A DNA stretch of 48,834 nt from Streptomyces aurantiacus JA 4570 (GCF_000414115.1 NZ_AOPZ01000275.1:1-48834); one strand, 5' to 3'. Numbered from the stretch's first letter, positions 33,589 through 42,570 are shown. Notes: generated by a model from the sequence alone, not told the origin. Made by a program: numbers and translations.

Positions 33589-34898
33589 GCGCCAGGCACG
33601 CGGCACCCGCGACCAACACCGACGTACTGATCGCGGGCGCGGGCATCGGCGGGCTCACGGCGGCGCTGAGCCTGCACGCGATGGGGATCGGCGTGCGCAT
33701 CGTCGAGCCGGTCCAGGTGCTGCGGCCCGTGGGCGTCGGCATCAACCTGCTGCCGCACGCGGTACGGGAGCTGACCGAACTGGGCCTCGGCGAGCAGCTC
33801 GCCGCGACCGCCGTGCCGACCGCCGAGATGGTCCACTACGACCGGCACGGCAACCGCATCTGGGGCGAGCCCCGCGGGCTCGCGCTCGGCTACCACTGGC
33901 CGCAGTACTCCCTCCACCGCGGCGCCCTGCAGCTGCTGCTCCTGGACGCGGTGCGGGAACGTCTCGGTGAGCGGGCCGTCGTGACCGGCACCTCGTTCGT
34001 GCGGTGTGCCGAGGCGGAGGGGCAGGGGCAGGGGCAGGTGCTTCCGGTGATCCTGCGGGACCTGGCGCGCGGGCGTGAGCACACCGTGCGGGTGCGGGCG
34101 CTGGTCGGGGCGGACGGTCTCTACTCGACGGTGCGCGCGCAGCTGCATCCGGGGGAGGGGCCACCGCTGTGGAGCGGCATCCGGATGTGGCGGGGCGTCG
34201 CCGAGTGGCACCCGGTGCTCGGCGGCCGCACCGTCGCCGTCGCCGGCAGCAACGCGCACGCCAAGCTCGTCGTCTACCCGATCTCGCGCGAGGCCGAGCA
34301 GCGGGGGCGCGCGCTGCTCAACTGGGTGGCGGAGGTGCGGTTTCCCGTCGAGCACGGGGGGATGCCCGGGACGGCCGACTGGAACCGCAGCGGGCGTCTT
34401 TCCGACGTCCTCCCGCACTTCGCCGGGTGGCGCATCGGCGACCTCGACGTGCCCGCGCTGTTCGCCGCGACCCGGCGGATCCTGGAGTACCCCATGGTCG
34501 ACCGGGAGCCGCTGCCCTGGTGGGGCCGCGGCCCCGTCACCCTCCTCGGCGACGCCGCCCACCCCATGTACCCCGTCGGCTCCAACGGCGGCTCCCAGGC
34601 AGTCCTCGACGCACGGGTCCTCGCCCGCTGCCTCGCCGTCCACGACCCCGACCGGGTCGCCGGGCTGCGGGCGTACGAGGAGGTCCGCCGCGAAGCCACG
34701 TCCGCCCTGGTCCTCGCCAACCGCGGCATGCCCGCGGACCGCCTCCTCCAAGTCGTCGCCGAACGGGCCCCCGAGGGGTTCGACCGCGTCGAGGACGTGC
34801 TGACGGGGGAGGAGTTGGCGGAGCTGGACGCTGCTTACCGGTGGACGACCGGGACGGATGTGGCGGAGCTGAACGGGAGGGGGTCGTGGGGGGCGTAG
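33585..34898 (+). CDS. FAD-dependent monooxygenase (PhzS-like)
   Basis: The product has 437 residues from the ATG at 33585, overlapping the ATPase stop (ATGA). FAD motifs: GAGIGG (18-23) in 'DVLIAGAGIGGLTAALSLH', 'GADGLYSTVRAQLHPGEGP' and 'LLGDAAHPMYP'. This is the class A flavoprotein hydroxylase layout, closest in pattern to 5-methylphenazine-1-carboxylate monooxygenase-type enzymes. No phenazine genes are nearby. Fusion of its start to an importer operon suggests it acts on whatever that importer brings in; the substrate is unknown. Confidence 0.88.
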   Translation: MSARHAAPATNTDVLIAGAGIGGLTAALSLHAMGIGVRIVEPVQVLRPVGVGINLLPHAVRELTELGLGEQLAATAVPTAEMVHYDRHGNRIWGEPRGLALGYHWPQYSLHRGALQLLLLDAVRERLGERAVVTGTSFVRCAEAEGQGQGQVLPVILRDLARGREHTVRVRALVGADGLYSTVRAQLHPGEGPPLWSGIRMWRGVAEWHPVLGGRTVAVAGSNAHAKLVVYPISREAEQRGRALLNWVAEVRFPVEHGGMPGTADWNRSGRLSDVLPHFAGWRIGDLDVPALFAATRRILEYPMVDREPLPWWGRGPVTLLGDAAHPMYPVGSNGGSQAVLDARVLARCLAVHDPDRVAGLRAYEEVRREATSALVLANRGMPADRLLQVVAERAPEGFDRVEDVLTGEELAELDAAYRWTTGTDVAELNGRGSWGA

Positions 34899-34938
34899 GC
34901 CCTGCGGGGCATTCCCCGGTCCCGCCCCCTTCCCGAAA

Positions 34939-34998
34939 CTGGGGGCTCTGCCCCCAGACCTCTGCCCCCAGACCCCCGCTCCTCAAACGCCGGAGGGG
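34939..34998. repeat. Hairpin plus dispersed repeat
   Basis: Hairpin arms CTGGGGGC/GCCCCCAG (34939-34957) are followed by a partial copy CTCCTCAAACGCCGGAGGGG. It lies past the monooxygenase gene and may be its terminator. Confidence 0.7.
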
Positions 34999-35080
34999 CC
35001 GAAAATCAGCCCGTCCGGTTGGGTAGTCCACGTCCGGAAACCGCCAGCCGGAACGGTCGCGCACGCGCGAACCTGGCCCC

Positions 35081-35593
35081 ATGAGCACCGCATTCACACC
35101 ACGCGCCATCGACCCCGACACCCTCAAGCAGCTCCGCGACACCGACGACGCGGGGCGCCCCTGCGTCTCGTACACCGACCCGGAGGGCGGCGACCCGCTG
35201 CGCTGCTGTCTTCGCCCCGTCCGCGAGGGCGAGCGCGTCGCGCTCGTCTCGTACGCCCCCCTCCGCCGCTGGGCGGCGGAAACCGGCGCCGAGCCGGGGG
35301 CGTACGACGAGCAGGGGCCGGTGTTCATCCACGCGGACCCGTGCGAAGGGCCCGAGCCGGCGGGGACGCGGGACGAGTACCCGTTCGTCCGGGCGGGCGC
35401 GCTGCGTACGTTCCGTCGCTACAGCGCCGAGGGACGCATCGTCGGCGGGCGGCTCCTCGAGATCCCGGAGGACACCACGGCGGGCTTCGACGCGGCCTTC
35501 GCCGAGGCGTTCGCAGAGCCGGAGGTCGCCCTCGTACACGTACGGGCGGTGGAGTACGGCTGCTTCCACTTCGAGGTGCGCCGCCCGGAGTGA
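35081..35593 (+). CDS. DUF1203 family protein
   Basis: The product has 170 residues. The pattern 'GRPCVSYTDPEGGDPLRCCLRPVREGERVALVSYAPL', 'GPVFIHADPCEGP', 'YPFVRAGALRTFRRYSAEGRIVGG' and 'VHVRAVEYGCFHFEVRR' matches DUF1203. The conserved His and Cys residues may bind a metal or nucleotide, but no activity is known. No ribosome-binding site stands out. The gene converges on a LysR gene with only 3 bp between them. Confidence 0.8.
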   Translation: MSTAFTPRAIDPDTLKQLRDTDDAGRPCVSYTDPEGGDPLRCCLRPVREGERVALVSYAPLRRWAAETGAEPGAYDEQGPVFIHADPCEGPEPAGTRDEYPFVRAGALRTFRRYSAEGRIVGGRLLEIPEDTTAGFDAAFAEAFAEPEVALVHVRAVEYGCFHFEVRRPE

Positions 35594-35596
35594 ACC

Positions 35597-36487
35597 TCAG
35601 GCGGCCGGCGTCTCCACGACGTCGGTCGCCCCCGTCACCGCCCGCGCGAACGCCCGCACCCGCTCCGTCTCGCCGTCCCGGTGCCACACCATCCCGAGCA
35701 CCGAGTCCGGCAGCCCCTCCACGGGCACGAACACGACGTCCCGCCGCCCGTGATACTCCGCCGTCGGCCGGCACAACAGCATCGCGCCCCGGTCCGCCGC
35801 GACCAGCGTCAGGCCCTCCTGGAGCGTGCGGACGGCGGGCGCGGGCACCGTCGAGGGGGCGTGCGCCTCGCGCCAGTACGCGGGCGCCGGCGCCGTCGCC
35901 GCGATCAGGGGGGTGCCGGTGAGCTCGGCGGCGGCGAGGGACGCACGGGACGCGAAGGGGTGCCGTACGGACACCGCCACCGTCTGCTGCTGGCGCGAGA
36001 AGAGCGGGCCAAGGACCAGGTCGGGCTCCGCCACCGGAAGCAGCACGATCGCCGCGTCCACCTCACCGCGGCGCACCGCCCCGAACGGATCCGCGAAGGG
36101 CACCTCCGCGATCTCCGCGACGCAGCCGGGATGCCCCTGCTGGAACGCCGTGATCGCCGCCATCAGACGCGCGTCCGCCGTCCCCTGGAAGCCGATCCTG
36201 ATCCGGCCCGCCACCCCGCGCGCCGACTCCCGGGCCCGCTCCACGACCCCCGCCAACTCGGCGTACGCCGGGGCCAGTTCCGCGTGAAATCGCTCACCGA
36301 GCGGGGTCAGCCGCACCCGTCGGCTCGTACGCTCCACAAGGCGGGCGCCGACCCGCTGCTCCAGGGCGGCCAGGAGCTGGCTCACCCGGCTCTGCGAGAC
36401 GTACAGGCGCTCGCCCGCCCGGCCGAAGTGCAACTCCTCCGCCAGGACGAGGAAGCACTCCAGCTCCCGTATCTCGACACCGCTCAT
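35597..36487 (-). CDS. LysR-family transcriptional regulator
   Basis: The product has 296 residues. The helix-turn-helix ('HFGRAGERLYVSQSRVSQLLAALEQRVG') begins at residue 20. The effector domain begins near 'GRIRIGFQGTADARLM'. It is divergent from an MFS exporter with 93 bp between the start codons, containing a small inverted repeat. It probably regulates that exporter and itself. The ligand is unknown. Confidence 0.92.
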   Translation of the reverse strand: MSGVEIRELECFLVLAEELHFGRAGERLYVSQSRVSQLLAALEQRVGARLVERTSRRVRLTPLGERFHAELAPAYAELAGVVERARESARGVAGRIRIGFQGTADARLMAAITAFQQGHPGCVAEIAEVPFADPFGAVRRGEVDAAIVLLPVAEPDLVLGPLFSRQQQTVAVSVRHPFASRASLAAAELTGTPLIAATAPAPAYWREAHAPSTVPAPAVRTLQEGLTLVAADRGAMLLCRPTAEYHGRRDVVFVPVEGLPDSVLGMVWHRDGETERVRAFARAVTGATDVVETPAA

Positions 36488-36526
36488 GCCCGTACGCCCC
36501 CGGAACCCGTCGATCGATCAGCCACG

Positions 36527-36542
36527 CTCATTCAAGGATGAG
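36527..36542. promoter_or_regulatory. Inverted repeat between lysR and the MFS gene
   Basis: CTCAT-N6-ATGAG lies in the intergenic region of a divergent LysR/MFS pair, where LysR sites are expected. The arms are only 5 bp, so support is modest. Confidence 0.45.
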
Positions 36543-36580
36543 GATTCCGCCGTTGTTCCCGGTGACCGCTCGGGCGTTGT

Positions 36581-37774
36581 GTGGAGGCCATGGAAACCGT
36601 GACCACAACCGCGCCCGCCCCCACCGGACGGCGGACCCTGCCGCTGTCCGTCCTCGCCGTCGCGGCCGCCACCTTCTCTGTCGTCACCACGGAAATGCTG
36701 CCCGTGGGACTGCTCACCTCCCTCGCCTCGGGGCTGCGCGTCTCCGACGGCACCGCCGGGCTCACCGTCACCGTGCCCGGCCTCGTCGCGGCCCTCGCCG
36801 CGCTGCTGCTGCCCGTCGCCGTGCGCCGCGCGGACCGGCGCGCCGTGCTGTGCGGGCTCATGCTGCTGCTCGGCGCCGCCAACCTGGTCTCGGCGCTCGC
36901 GCCGTCCTTCGCGGTGCTGCTCGGCGCGCGGATCGTCGTCGGGCTGTGCATCGGCGGCGTCTGGGCCGTCGCGGCCTCCCTCGCGGTACGTCTCGTCCGC
37001 ACCGAGTCCGTCGGGCGGGCCACCGCCGTGATCTTCAGCGGGATAGCCGTGGCGTCCGTCCTCGGCGTGCCCGCGGGCACCTTCCTCGGTGAACTCACGG
37101 GCTGGCGCTGGGCGTTCGGGGCCGTCGCCGCGCTCGGCCTCGCCGTCGCCGCGCTGCTCGCCGCCGTGCTGCCGCCGCTCCCCGCCGACGAGCCGGTGCG
37201 GCTCGGCGTGTTCCCGGAGCTGCTGCGGCTGCCCCGGCTGCGGGTCGGCCTGATCGCCGTGGCGCTGCTCGTGGTGGGGCACTTCACCGCGTACACCTAT
37301 GTGCGGCCGGTCCTGGAGCGGGTGCCGGACCTGGGGGCGGGGCTCGTCAGCGGGCTGCTGCTCGCCTACGGCGTCGCCGGGATCGCCGGCAACTTCCTGG
37401 GCGGCTCGCTCGCGGCCCGCGACCCGCGCCGGGCGCTCCTCGTGATCTCGGCGGCCCTCGCGGGCGTGGTGCTCCTGATGGGACCGGCCGGGGGCTCCCT
37501 CGCCGCGACCGTCGTGCTCCTGGTCGCCTGGGGGCTCGCCTACGGCGGCGTCTCCGTGTCCTCGCAGAACTGGGTGATGGCGGCCGCGCCGCGCGCCCGG
37601 GAGGCGGCGTCCGCGCTGTTCGCCGGGGTGTTCAACGCCGCCATCGCGCTGGGCGCGCTGGCCGGGGGCCGGGTCGCCGACGGCATCGGGGTGACCGACG
37701 TGCTGTGGGTCGGCGGCGGGCTCGCGGTGCTCGCGCTGGGGGTGGTGGTGCTTGCGGGGCGGGGGAAGCAGTGA
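36581..37774 (+). CDS. MFS transporter (DHA1-type exporter)
   Basis: The product has 397 residues from the GTG at 36581, with an ATG at 36590 as alternative. Twelve hydrophobic segments are visible. The motif-A region is 'LLLPVAVRRADRRAVLCG', and 'TEMLPVGLLTSLASGLRVS' is typical of the AraJ/PbuE/NepI-like exporters. It is a probable drug or nucleoside exporter controlled by the divergent LysR protein. A strong terminator follows 38 bp after the stop. Confidence 0.9.
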   Translation: MEAMETVTTTAPAPTGRRTLPLSVLAVAAATFSVVTTEMLPVGLLTSLASGLRVSDGTAGLTVTVPGLVAALAALLLPVAVRRADRRAVLCGLMLLLGAANLVSALAPSFAVLLGARIVVGLCIGGVWAVAASLAVRLVRTESVGRATAVIFSGIAVASVLGVPAGTFLGELTGWRWAFGAVAALGLAVAALLAAVLPPLPADEPVRLGVFPELLRLPRLRVGLIAVALLVVGHFTAYTYVRPVLERVPDLGAGLVSGLLLAYGVAGIAGNFLGGSLAARDPRRALLVISAALAGVVLLMGPAGGSLAATVVLLVAWGLAYGGVSVSSQNWVMAAAPRAREAASALFAGVFNAAIALGALAGGRVADGIGVTDVLWVGGGLAVLALGVVVLAGRGKQ

Positions 37775-37811
37775 CGCCCCGGGCCCCGACGCCTTCCGCG
37801 CCGAACGGCAG

Positions 37812-37852
37812 CCGCGCCCGCACGGATCTGGTCGGGATCCGTGCGGGCGCGG
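37812..37852. terminator. Bidirectional terminator
   Basis: A perfect 17-bp stem (CCGCGCCCGCACGGATC / GATCCGTGCGGGCGCGG) has a 7-base loop. It lies between the MFS gene and the converging small secreted-protein gene. Confidence 0.9.
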
Positions 37853-37878
37853 TGGTGTCCCGGCCTGAGCGCGTCAGG

Positions 37879-38085
37879 TCAGGGGGCCAGGCAAGCCGTG
37901 CCCGGGACTTCCGCGGGCAGGCCCGGGCTGGCCGGGTCGATGAGGCTCGTGACGTCCCCGGCGGCCTGGGCCAGGCAGTCGACGGTTCCTACCGGGTCCG
38001 GTACGGCGCTCGCCGGGGCGGCGAGCGCGCCGACGAGCGTGAGGGTTCCGACGGCCATGGTGGCCATGGCGGCGATACGACGCAT
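37879..38085 (-). CDS. Small secreted protein
   Basis: The product has 68 residues from the ATG at 38085, preceded by AAGGGA; a longer frame to 38166 exists but is not signal-like. The signal peptide (residues 1-27) ends in 'APASA', cleaved before VPDPVG. The mature part is about 41 residues with two cysteines, possibly a disulfide. No known domain such as chaplin or rodlin is present. Small Cys-pair secreted peptides are common in streptomycetes; the function is unknown. Confidence 0.75.
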   Translation of the reverse strand: MRRIAAMATMAVGTLTLVGALAAPASAVPDPVGTVDCLAQAAGDVTSLIDPASPGLPAEVPGTACLAP

Positions 38086-38236
38086 GAAATTCCCTTGTGT
38101 GTGGTGCGGTTGAGGCACCGGAGTACTGCCCGGACACGCCCGGGACACATGCGCGGTTTCACTCATCCGTGGCTGCTGAAACGATCCCCCGCGACCTGGA
38201 GGTTTCCCTCCCGGCCGCGCGTCGGAATCGGGCGCC

Positions 38237-39256
38237 TCAGGAGCCGGACAGCTCCGCCGCCACCAGCTCCGCGATCTGCACCGCGTTCAGCGCGGCGCCC
38301 TTGCGGAGGTTGTCGTCGGAGATGAAGAACGCGAGGCCGTTCTCGACGGTCTCGTCGCCGCGGATGCGGCCCACGAAGGACTCGTCGCGGCCGGCGGCGC
38401 CCAGCGGCGTCGGCACGTCGGTGAGGACGACGCCCTCGGCCGAGGACAGGACCTCGGTGGCGCGCTCCGGCGTCAGCGGGCGCGCGAAGCGGGCGTTGAC
38501 CTGGAGGGAGTGGCCCGTGAAGACGGGGACGCGGACGCAGGTGCCGGAGACCTTGAGGCCGGGGATCTCCAGGATCTTGCGGGACTCGTGGCGGAGCTTC
38601 TGCTCCTCGTCGGTCTCGTTCAGGCCGTCGTCGACGATCGAGCCCGCCAGCGGCAGGACGTTGTACGCGATCGGCGCGACGTACTTGTCCGGCTCGGGGA
38701 ACTCGGCCTGGTCGCCGCCGTGCGTCAGCTTCGGCGCGTCGTCGCCGACCTTCTTGACCTGCTCGAACAGCTCGTCCACGCCCGCGAGCCCGGAGCCGGA
38801 CACCGCCTGGTAGGTGGCGACGACCAGCGAGGTCAGCTCCGCCTCCAGGTGCAGCGGCTTGAGGACCGGCATCGCGGCCATCGTCGTGCAGTTCGGGTTC
38901 GCGATGATGCCCTTGGGGCGGTCCGCGATCGCGTGCGGGTTCACCTCGGAGACGACCAGCGGTACGTCGGGGTCGCGCCGCCAGGCCGAGGAGTTGTCGA
39001 TCACCACGGCGCCCTGCGCGGCGACCTTCTCGGCGAGTGCCTTGGACGTGGCGCCGCCCGCGGAGAACAGAACGATGTCCAGGCCCGTGTAGTCGGCCGT
39101 CGAGGCGTCCTCGACCGTCACGCCGTCCAGGACCGAACCGGCCGAGCGGGCCGAGGCGAACAGGCGCAGCTCGTCGACGGGAAACTTCCGCTCGGCGAGG
39201 ATCTTGCGCATGACCGTGCCGACCTGACCGGTGGCTCCGACGATTCCGACCTTCAC
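38237..39256 (-). CDS. asd: Aspartate-semialdehyde dehydrogenase
   Basis: The product has 339 residues from the GTG at 39256, with GGAGG upstream. The N-terminal NADP-binding motif (VGIVGATGQVG) leads to 'FSAGGATSK'. The catalytic Cys lies in NPNCTTMAAMPVL, and the His in RVPVFTGHS. It reduces aspartyl phosphate to aspartate semialdehyde for lysine, threonine and methionine synthesis. Aspartokinase (lysC) is not adjacent on the visible side, though elsewhere it often precedes asd. The operon is monocistronic here. Confidence 0.95.
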   Translation of the reverse strand: MKVGIVGATGQVGTVMRKILAERKFPVDELRLFASARSAGSVLDGVTVEDASTADYTGLDIVLFSAGGATSKALAEKVAAQGAVVIDNSSAWRRDPDVPLVVSEVNPHAIADRPKGIIANPNCTTMAAMPVLKPLHLEAELTSLVVATYQAVSGSGLAGVDELFEQVKKVGDDAPKLTHGGDQAEFPEPDKYVAPIAYNVLPLAGSIVDDGLNETDEEQKLRHESRKILEIPGLKVSGTCVRVPVFTGHSLQVNARFARPLTPERATEVLSSAEGVVLTDVPTPLGAAGRDESFVGRIRGDETVENGLAFFISDDNLRKGAALNAVQIAELVAAELSGS

Positions 39257-39384
39257 AGGGGTTTCCTCCGTAGTTGCACGTCGCGACGGGTGCCGCTGCC
39301 GTTTCCATGATGCGTCTGTCCACGACCGACTTGTCCAATCCATTGTCCGAGGTGCGGGACGCCACATTCCCCGGCGGAGGCGGC

Positions 39385-39409
39385 GAACGTTTCCGGCACC
39401 TGCCGCGTC
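39385..39409 (+). promoter_or_regulatory. Possible ECF-type promoter
   Basis: GAAC (39385-39388) and CGTC (39406-39409) are spaced by 17 bases, an ECF-like -35/-10 pair. They lie about 67 bp before the sigma factor's TTG start, consistent with autoregulation. Short motifs like this occur by chance. Confidence 0.35.
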
Positions 39410-39475
39410 GTAGGGGAAACACCGGCCGACGGGGGACGTCGCGGGGCGAAGACGTCGCGGGAACGGGGAGGGGCA

Positions 39476-40006
39476 TTGCTGCGCAGAAAGACGCGGGCGC
39501 CGCGCCGCGCGGAGGCGGCCGACCCGCTCGATCCGGCCCAGGAGGACCGGGTGCGGGCGGTCCTGTCGCTCGGCGGGGTGCCGCACGGGGAACTCCAGGA
39601 CGGGGTGCAGCAGGTCAGGCTGCGGCTCCTGGAGCGGGCGGCGAAGGGGCAGCAGGCGCCGCGCGACGTCTCGGCCTGGGCGGCGGTCGTCGCCTCGAAC
39701 TGGGCCATGGACTTCCACCGTGCCCGGCGCCGCCAGGAACGTCTCGGCGAGCGGCTCGCCGCGCTGCGCCCCGCGGAGCCCCAGGAGGACGGCGCCGAGT
39801 CCCGCGTGCTCTCGCTCGCGGTGGCCCAGGGCCTCGACGAGCTGCCGGACAGCCAGCGGCAGGTCGTCGTGCTGCGCTTCTACGCCGACCTGCCCGTCCG
39901 GGACATAGCGGATGAACTGGGCATTCCGGAGGGCACGGTCAAGAGCAGGCTGCACGCGGCCGTACGGGTGCTGCGCACGCGGCTGCACGAGGGAGAGGTG
40001 GTGTGA
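39476..40006 (+). CDS. ECF-like sigma factor
   Basis: The product has 176 residues from a TTG start preceded by GGGGAGG. The region-2-like part is 'QDGVQQVRLRLLERA...SAWAAVVASNWAMDFHRARRRQERL'. Region 4 is 'DELPDSQRQVVVLRFYADLPVRDIADELGIPEGTVKSRLHAAVRVLRTRL'-like, with a clear helix-turn-helix (IADELGIPEGTVKSRL). The stop overlaps the downstream membrane protein start by four bases (GTGTGA area), so the pair is coupled, as in sigma/anti-sigma operons. Confidence 0.88.
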   Translation: MLRRKTRAPRRAEAADPLDPAQEDRVRAVLSLGGVPHGELQDGVQQVRLRLLERAAKGQQAPRDVSAWAAVVASNWAMDFHRARRRQERLGERLAALRPAEPQEDGAESRVLSLAVAQGLDELPDSQRQVVVLRFYADLPVRDIADELGIPEGTVKSRLHAAVRVLRTRLHEGEVV

Positions 40007-40798
40007 CCGTGGCGCACGAGGAGCCGTACGACGCCGTCGACGCGCTGTCGCTGGCGGTCACGGACACACCGGTGCCCGAGGAGGCGCGCGGTGACGAGCG
40101 GTTCATGGCCGAGCACGCGGCGGCCGTCGCCGACGTCGCGCTGCTGCGGGAGCAGCTCAGGATCGTGGGGGATGCGCTGGCGGGGCGTACGGAAGGGGCA
40201 GGGGCCGGAGCAGGACCACAGGCGCAGGCATCGGTGGCCGCCGGGCTGCCCGCCGCGGCCCCCTTCCGGCCCCCGGGGGCCGCCCGCCGCCGCGCCGTCC
40301 TCGCCCTGGCCGCCGCGCTCGGCGTCGGCCTGCTCGGCGGCGTGGTCTGGCTCGGCGTGGGGAGCGGGACCGGGGACGGCGCGGGGGACGACGCGGGCGC
40401 CGCGAAGGGCGCGCCGAGCATGGAGGACCGCGAGTCGGGCCCGGCCGAGCAGAAGCCGGGCGGTGCCGAGGACGGCCGGTCGCCCGAGGGCTCCGTCGCC
40501 TGCATGCGGCTCGTCGTCGAGGGCACCGTACGGAACGTCGAGCTGCTGCCCGACGGCACCCGGGACCGGATCACCCTCGATGTGTCCCGCCGCTTACAAG
40601 CCCGCCAAGGGGCCGGACCGGATCACCTTCGTCATGAACGTCGACGTGGACCCGCGGCTGCGGACGGGGGACCGCGTCCTGCTCGGGTTCGACCAGGGCG
40701 AGGCGACGCCCGGCCTCTGGTCGACGGGCCGGCGGCTCGCCAAGGACCGCGAGTGGATCGAGAAGGCCCTGCCGGGGTCGCGCGGGCTGAAGTGCTGA
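40003..40798 (+). pseudogene. Frameshifted membrane protein, candidate anti-sigma partner
   Basis: The first frame (start GTG 40003) gives a cytoplasmic N-terminus, a basic patch (AARRR), one membrane segment ('AVLALAAALGVGLLGGVVWLGV'), then a linker and 'VACMRLVVEGTVRNVELLPDG'. It turns to low-complexity Arg/Gly sequence after 'DVSRR'. A second frame then continues well as 'YKPAKGPDRITFVMNVDVDP' to 'GSRGLKC' and stops at 40798. One extra T at 40594-40595 (CGCTTACAAG) would explain this. Removing it joins the two halves. Either a real mutation or a sequence error. The classical zinc anti-sigma motif (HxxxCxxC) is not present. Confidence 0.75.
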
Positions 40799-40937
40799 GT
40801 GCCGGGCGCGGCGGAGCACAACCTTCCGGTCAAAGGCGGAGTACTGAGTTCCGGTGACAAGTGCGTGAAGGCGCGGTTGCGACCCCCGGCGAACCTTCTG
40901 AACTGCGGTTTCGCCGGGCTACGTTCCTTCCACCGCT

Positions 40938-41000
40938 CGCCGGTGATCATCCACGTACACCGACCACGTACGGACCGACCGATCACGGAGATCACCGGCG
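40938..41000. promoter_or_regulatory. Inverted repeat upstream of the M28 peptidase gene
   Basis: Perfect 11-bp arms (CGCCGGTGATC / GATCACCGGCG) at 40938-40948 and 40990-41000 enclose two direct CCACGTAC copies. It sits about 30-90 bp upstream of the start. It could be a stem in the leader RNA or an operator pair. Confidence 0.5.
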
Positions 41001-41028
41001 CTCACCGACCACCCATGGAAGGACCTCC

Positions 41029-42531
41029 GTGCGCGCACCCCGCAGCCGGACCACGGCCGCCCTGCTCAGCGCGGCCGTCGCCGCCCCCGTCCTGTTCGCC
41101 GCCGCGGCCCCGGCCGGCGCCCAGGACGCCCCCCGGCCCGCCAAGCACCACTCGGGCCAGGCCGAGAAGGCGCAGAAGCTGGCCAAGAAGCTGGTGAAGA
41201 AGTCCACCGGCAAGAGCGCCCACCGCCACCTGGAGAAGTTCCAGCAGATAGCCGACGCCAACGGCGGCAACCGCGCCGCGGGCACCAAGGGCTACGACGC
41301 CTCGGCGAAGTACGTGCACGACCGGCTGAAGAAGGCTGGCTACAAGGTCTCGTACCAGAACTTCACGTTCTACGAGTCGAAGACCCTGCGCGAGGGCGCG
41401 AGCGTCCTCTCTCCCGAGGCGCGCAAGCTGAACGCCGTGGCGTTCGACTTCAGCAAGTCGACGCCCGAGGGCGGCATCCAGGCCGCGGTCGCCGCCGCCC
41501 GCGTCGACGACACCCCCGGCTGCGAGGCCGACGACTACACGTCCGACACCTTCACCGGCAAGATCGCCCTGGTGAAGCGCGGCGCCTGCACCTTCGCCGA
41601 GAAGGAGGCCGCCGCGGCCAAGGCCGGCGCCGTCGGCCTCGTCCTCTACAACCACTCCGGCGACCAGCCCGTCAAGGGCAACCTGGAGGTCCCGGAGAAC
41701 GCGCACATTCCCGCCGTCGGCATCACCAAGGCCGAGGGCGAGAAGCTGGCCGAGCAGGTCGGCAAGGGTGAGGTCAAGGTGTCCGTGGACGTCGCCACGA
41801 AGGCCGTCCCGCACAAGACCCGCAACGTGATCGCCGAGACCCGGGGCGGTCGCGCCGACCGCGTCGTGGGCCTCGGCGCGCACCTCGACTCGGTGCACGA
41901 GGGCCCCGGCATCAACGACAACGGCTCCGGCTCGGCCGGTCTGATCGAGGTCGCCGAGAAGCTCGCCAAGGAGACCAAGGGCGGCAAGAAGCTGACCAAC
42001 AAGGTCCGCTTCGCCTGGTGGTCGGCCGAGGAGCTGGGCCTGCTCGGCTCGGACCACTACGTCAAGTCGCTGTCGGCGCAGCAGAAGAAGAACATCAAGC
42101 TGTACCTGAACTTCGACATGATCGGCTCGCCGAACGGCGCGGAGCTGGTCTACGACGGCGACAACTCCGACAACACCGGCGAGGGCCCGGGCCCGAAGGG
42201 CTCCGCGCAGATCGAGGGCCTGATCAACGGCTTCCTCGACAAGAAGAAGGTCCCGCACTGGGGCACGGACTTCGACGGCCGCTCGGACTACGGCGCGTTC
42301 ATCGCCAACGGCATCCCGGCGGGCGGCACCTTCACCGGCGCCGAGGGCCTGAAGACCGAGGAGCAGGCGGCGAAGGCGGGCGGCAAGGCCGGTCAGCCGT
42401 ACGACCCCAACTACCACGCCGCGGGCGACACGCTGAAGAACATCGACCGCAAGATCTTCGCGACGAACATCGACGTGATCGCGCACGCGGTGGGCACGTA
42501 CGCGCACGACCTGAGCTCGCTCAAGGGCTGA
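41029..42531 (+). CDS. Secreted M28-family aminopeptidase with PA domain
   Basis: The product has 500 residues from the GTG at 41029 after GGAAGGA. The signal peptide is about residues 1-31 (hydrophobic core, 'APAGA-QD'). A Lys-rich propeptide-like region, a PA domain (about 155-255) and an M28 catalytic domain follow. Zinc ligands in place: His285 in AHLDSVH, Asp297 in INDNGSG, Glu335 with Glu334 as base (SAEELGLLG), Asp363 (NFDMIGSPN), and His463 (DPNYHAAGDT). It is related to the Streptomyces griseus aminopeptidase type. It would trim peptides outside the cell. Confidence 0.93.
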   Translation: MRAPRSRTTAALLSAAVAAPVLFAAAAPAGAQDAPRPAKHHSGQAEKAQKLAKKLVKKSTGKSAHRHLEKFQQIADANGGNRAAGTKGYDASAKYVHDRLKKAGYKVSYQNFTFYESKTLREGASVLSPEARKLNAVAFDFSKSTPEGGIQAAVAAARVDDTPGCEADDYTSDTFTGKIALVKRGACTFAEKEAAAAKAGAVGLVLYNHSGDQPVKGNLEVPENAHIPAVGITKAEGEKLAEQVGKGEVKVSVDVATKAVPHKTRNVIAETRGGRADRVVGLGAHLDSVHEGPGINDNGSGSAGLIEVAEKLAKETKGGKKLTNKVRFAWWSAEELGLLGSDHYVKSLSAQQKKNIKLYLNFDMIGSPNGAELVYDGDNSDNTGEGPGPKGSAQIEGLINGFLDKKKVPHWGTDFDGRSDYGAFIANGIPAGGTFTGAEGLKTEEQAAKAGGKAGQPYDPNYHAAGDTLKNIDRKIFATNIDVIAHAVGTYAHDLSSLKG

Positions 42532-42570
42532 GCACGGCCCGCCTGAACGGGCGGACGGGCTGAACACGCA

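Noticed and set aside
38085..38166. Extended N-terminus for the small secreted protein
   Set aside because: The extra residues are polar and not signal-like. The ATG at 38085 has a good ribosome-binding site and begins a clean signal peptide.
40003..40857. Intact 284-codon membrane protein
   Set aside because: After residue about 195 the sequence becomes low-complexity, while another frame continues with ordinary protein sequence, so a frameshift explains it better.
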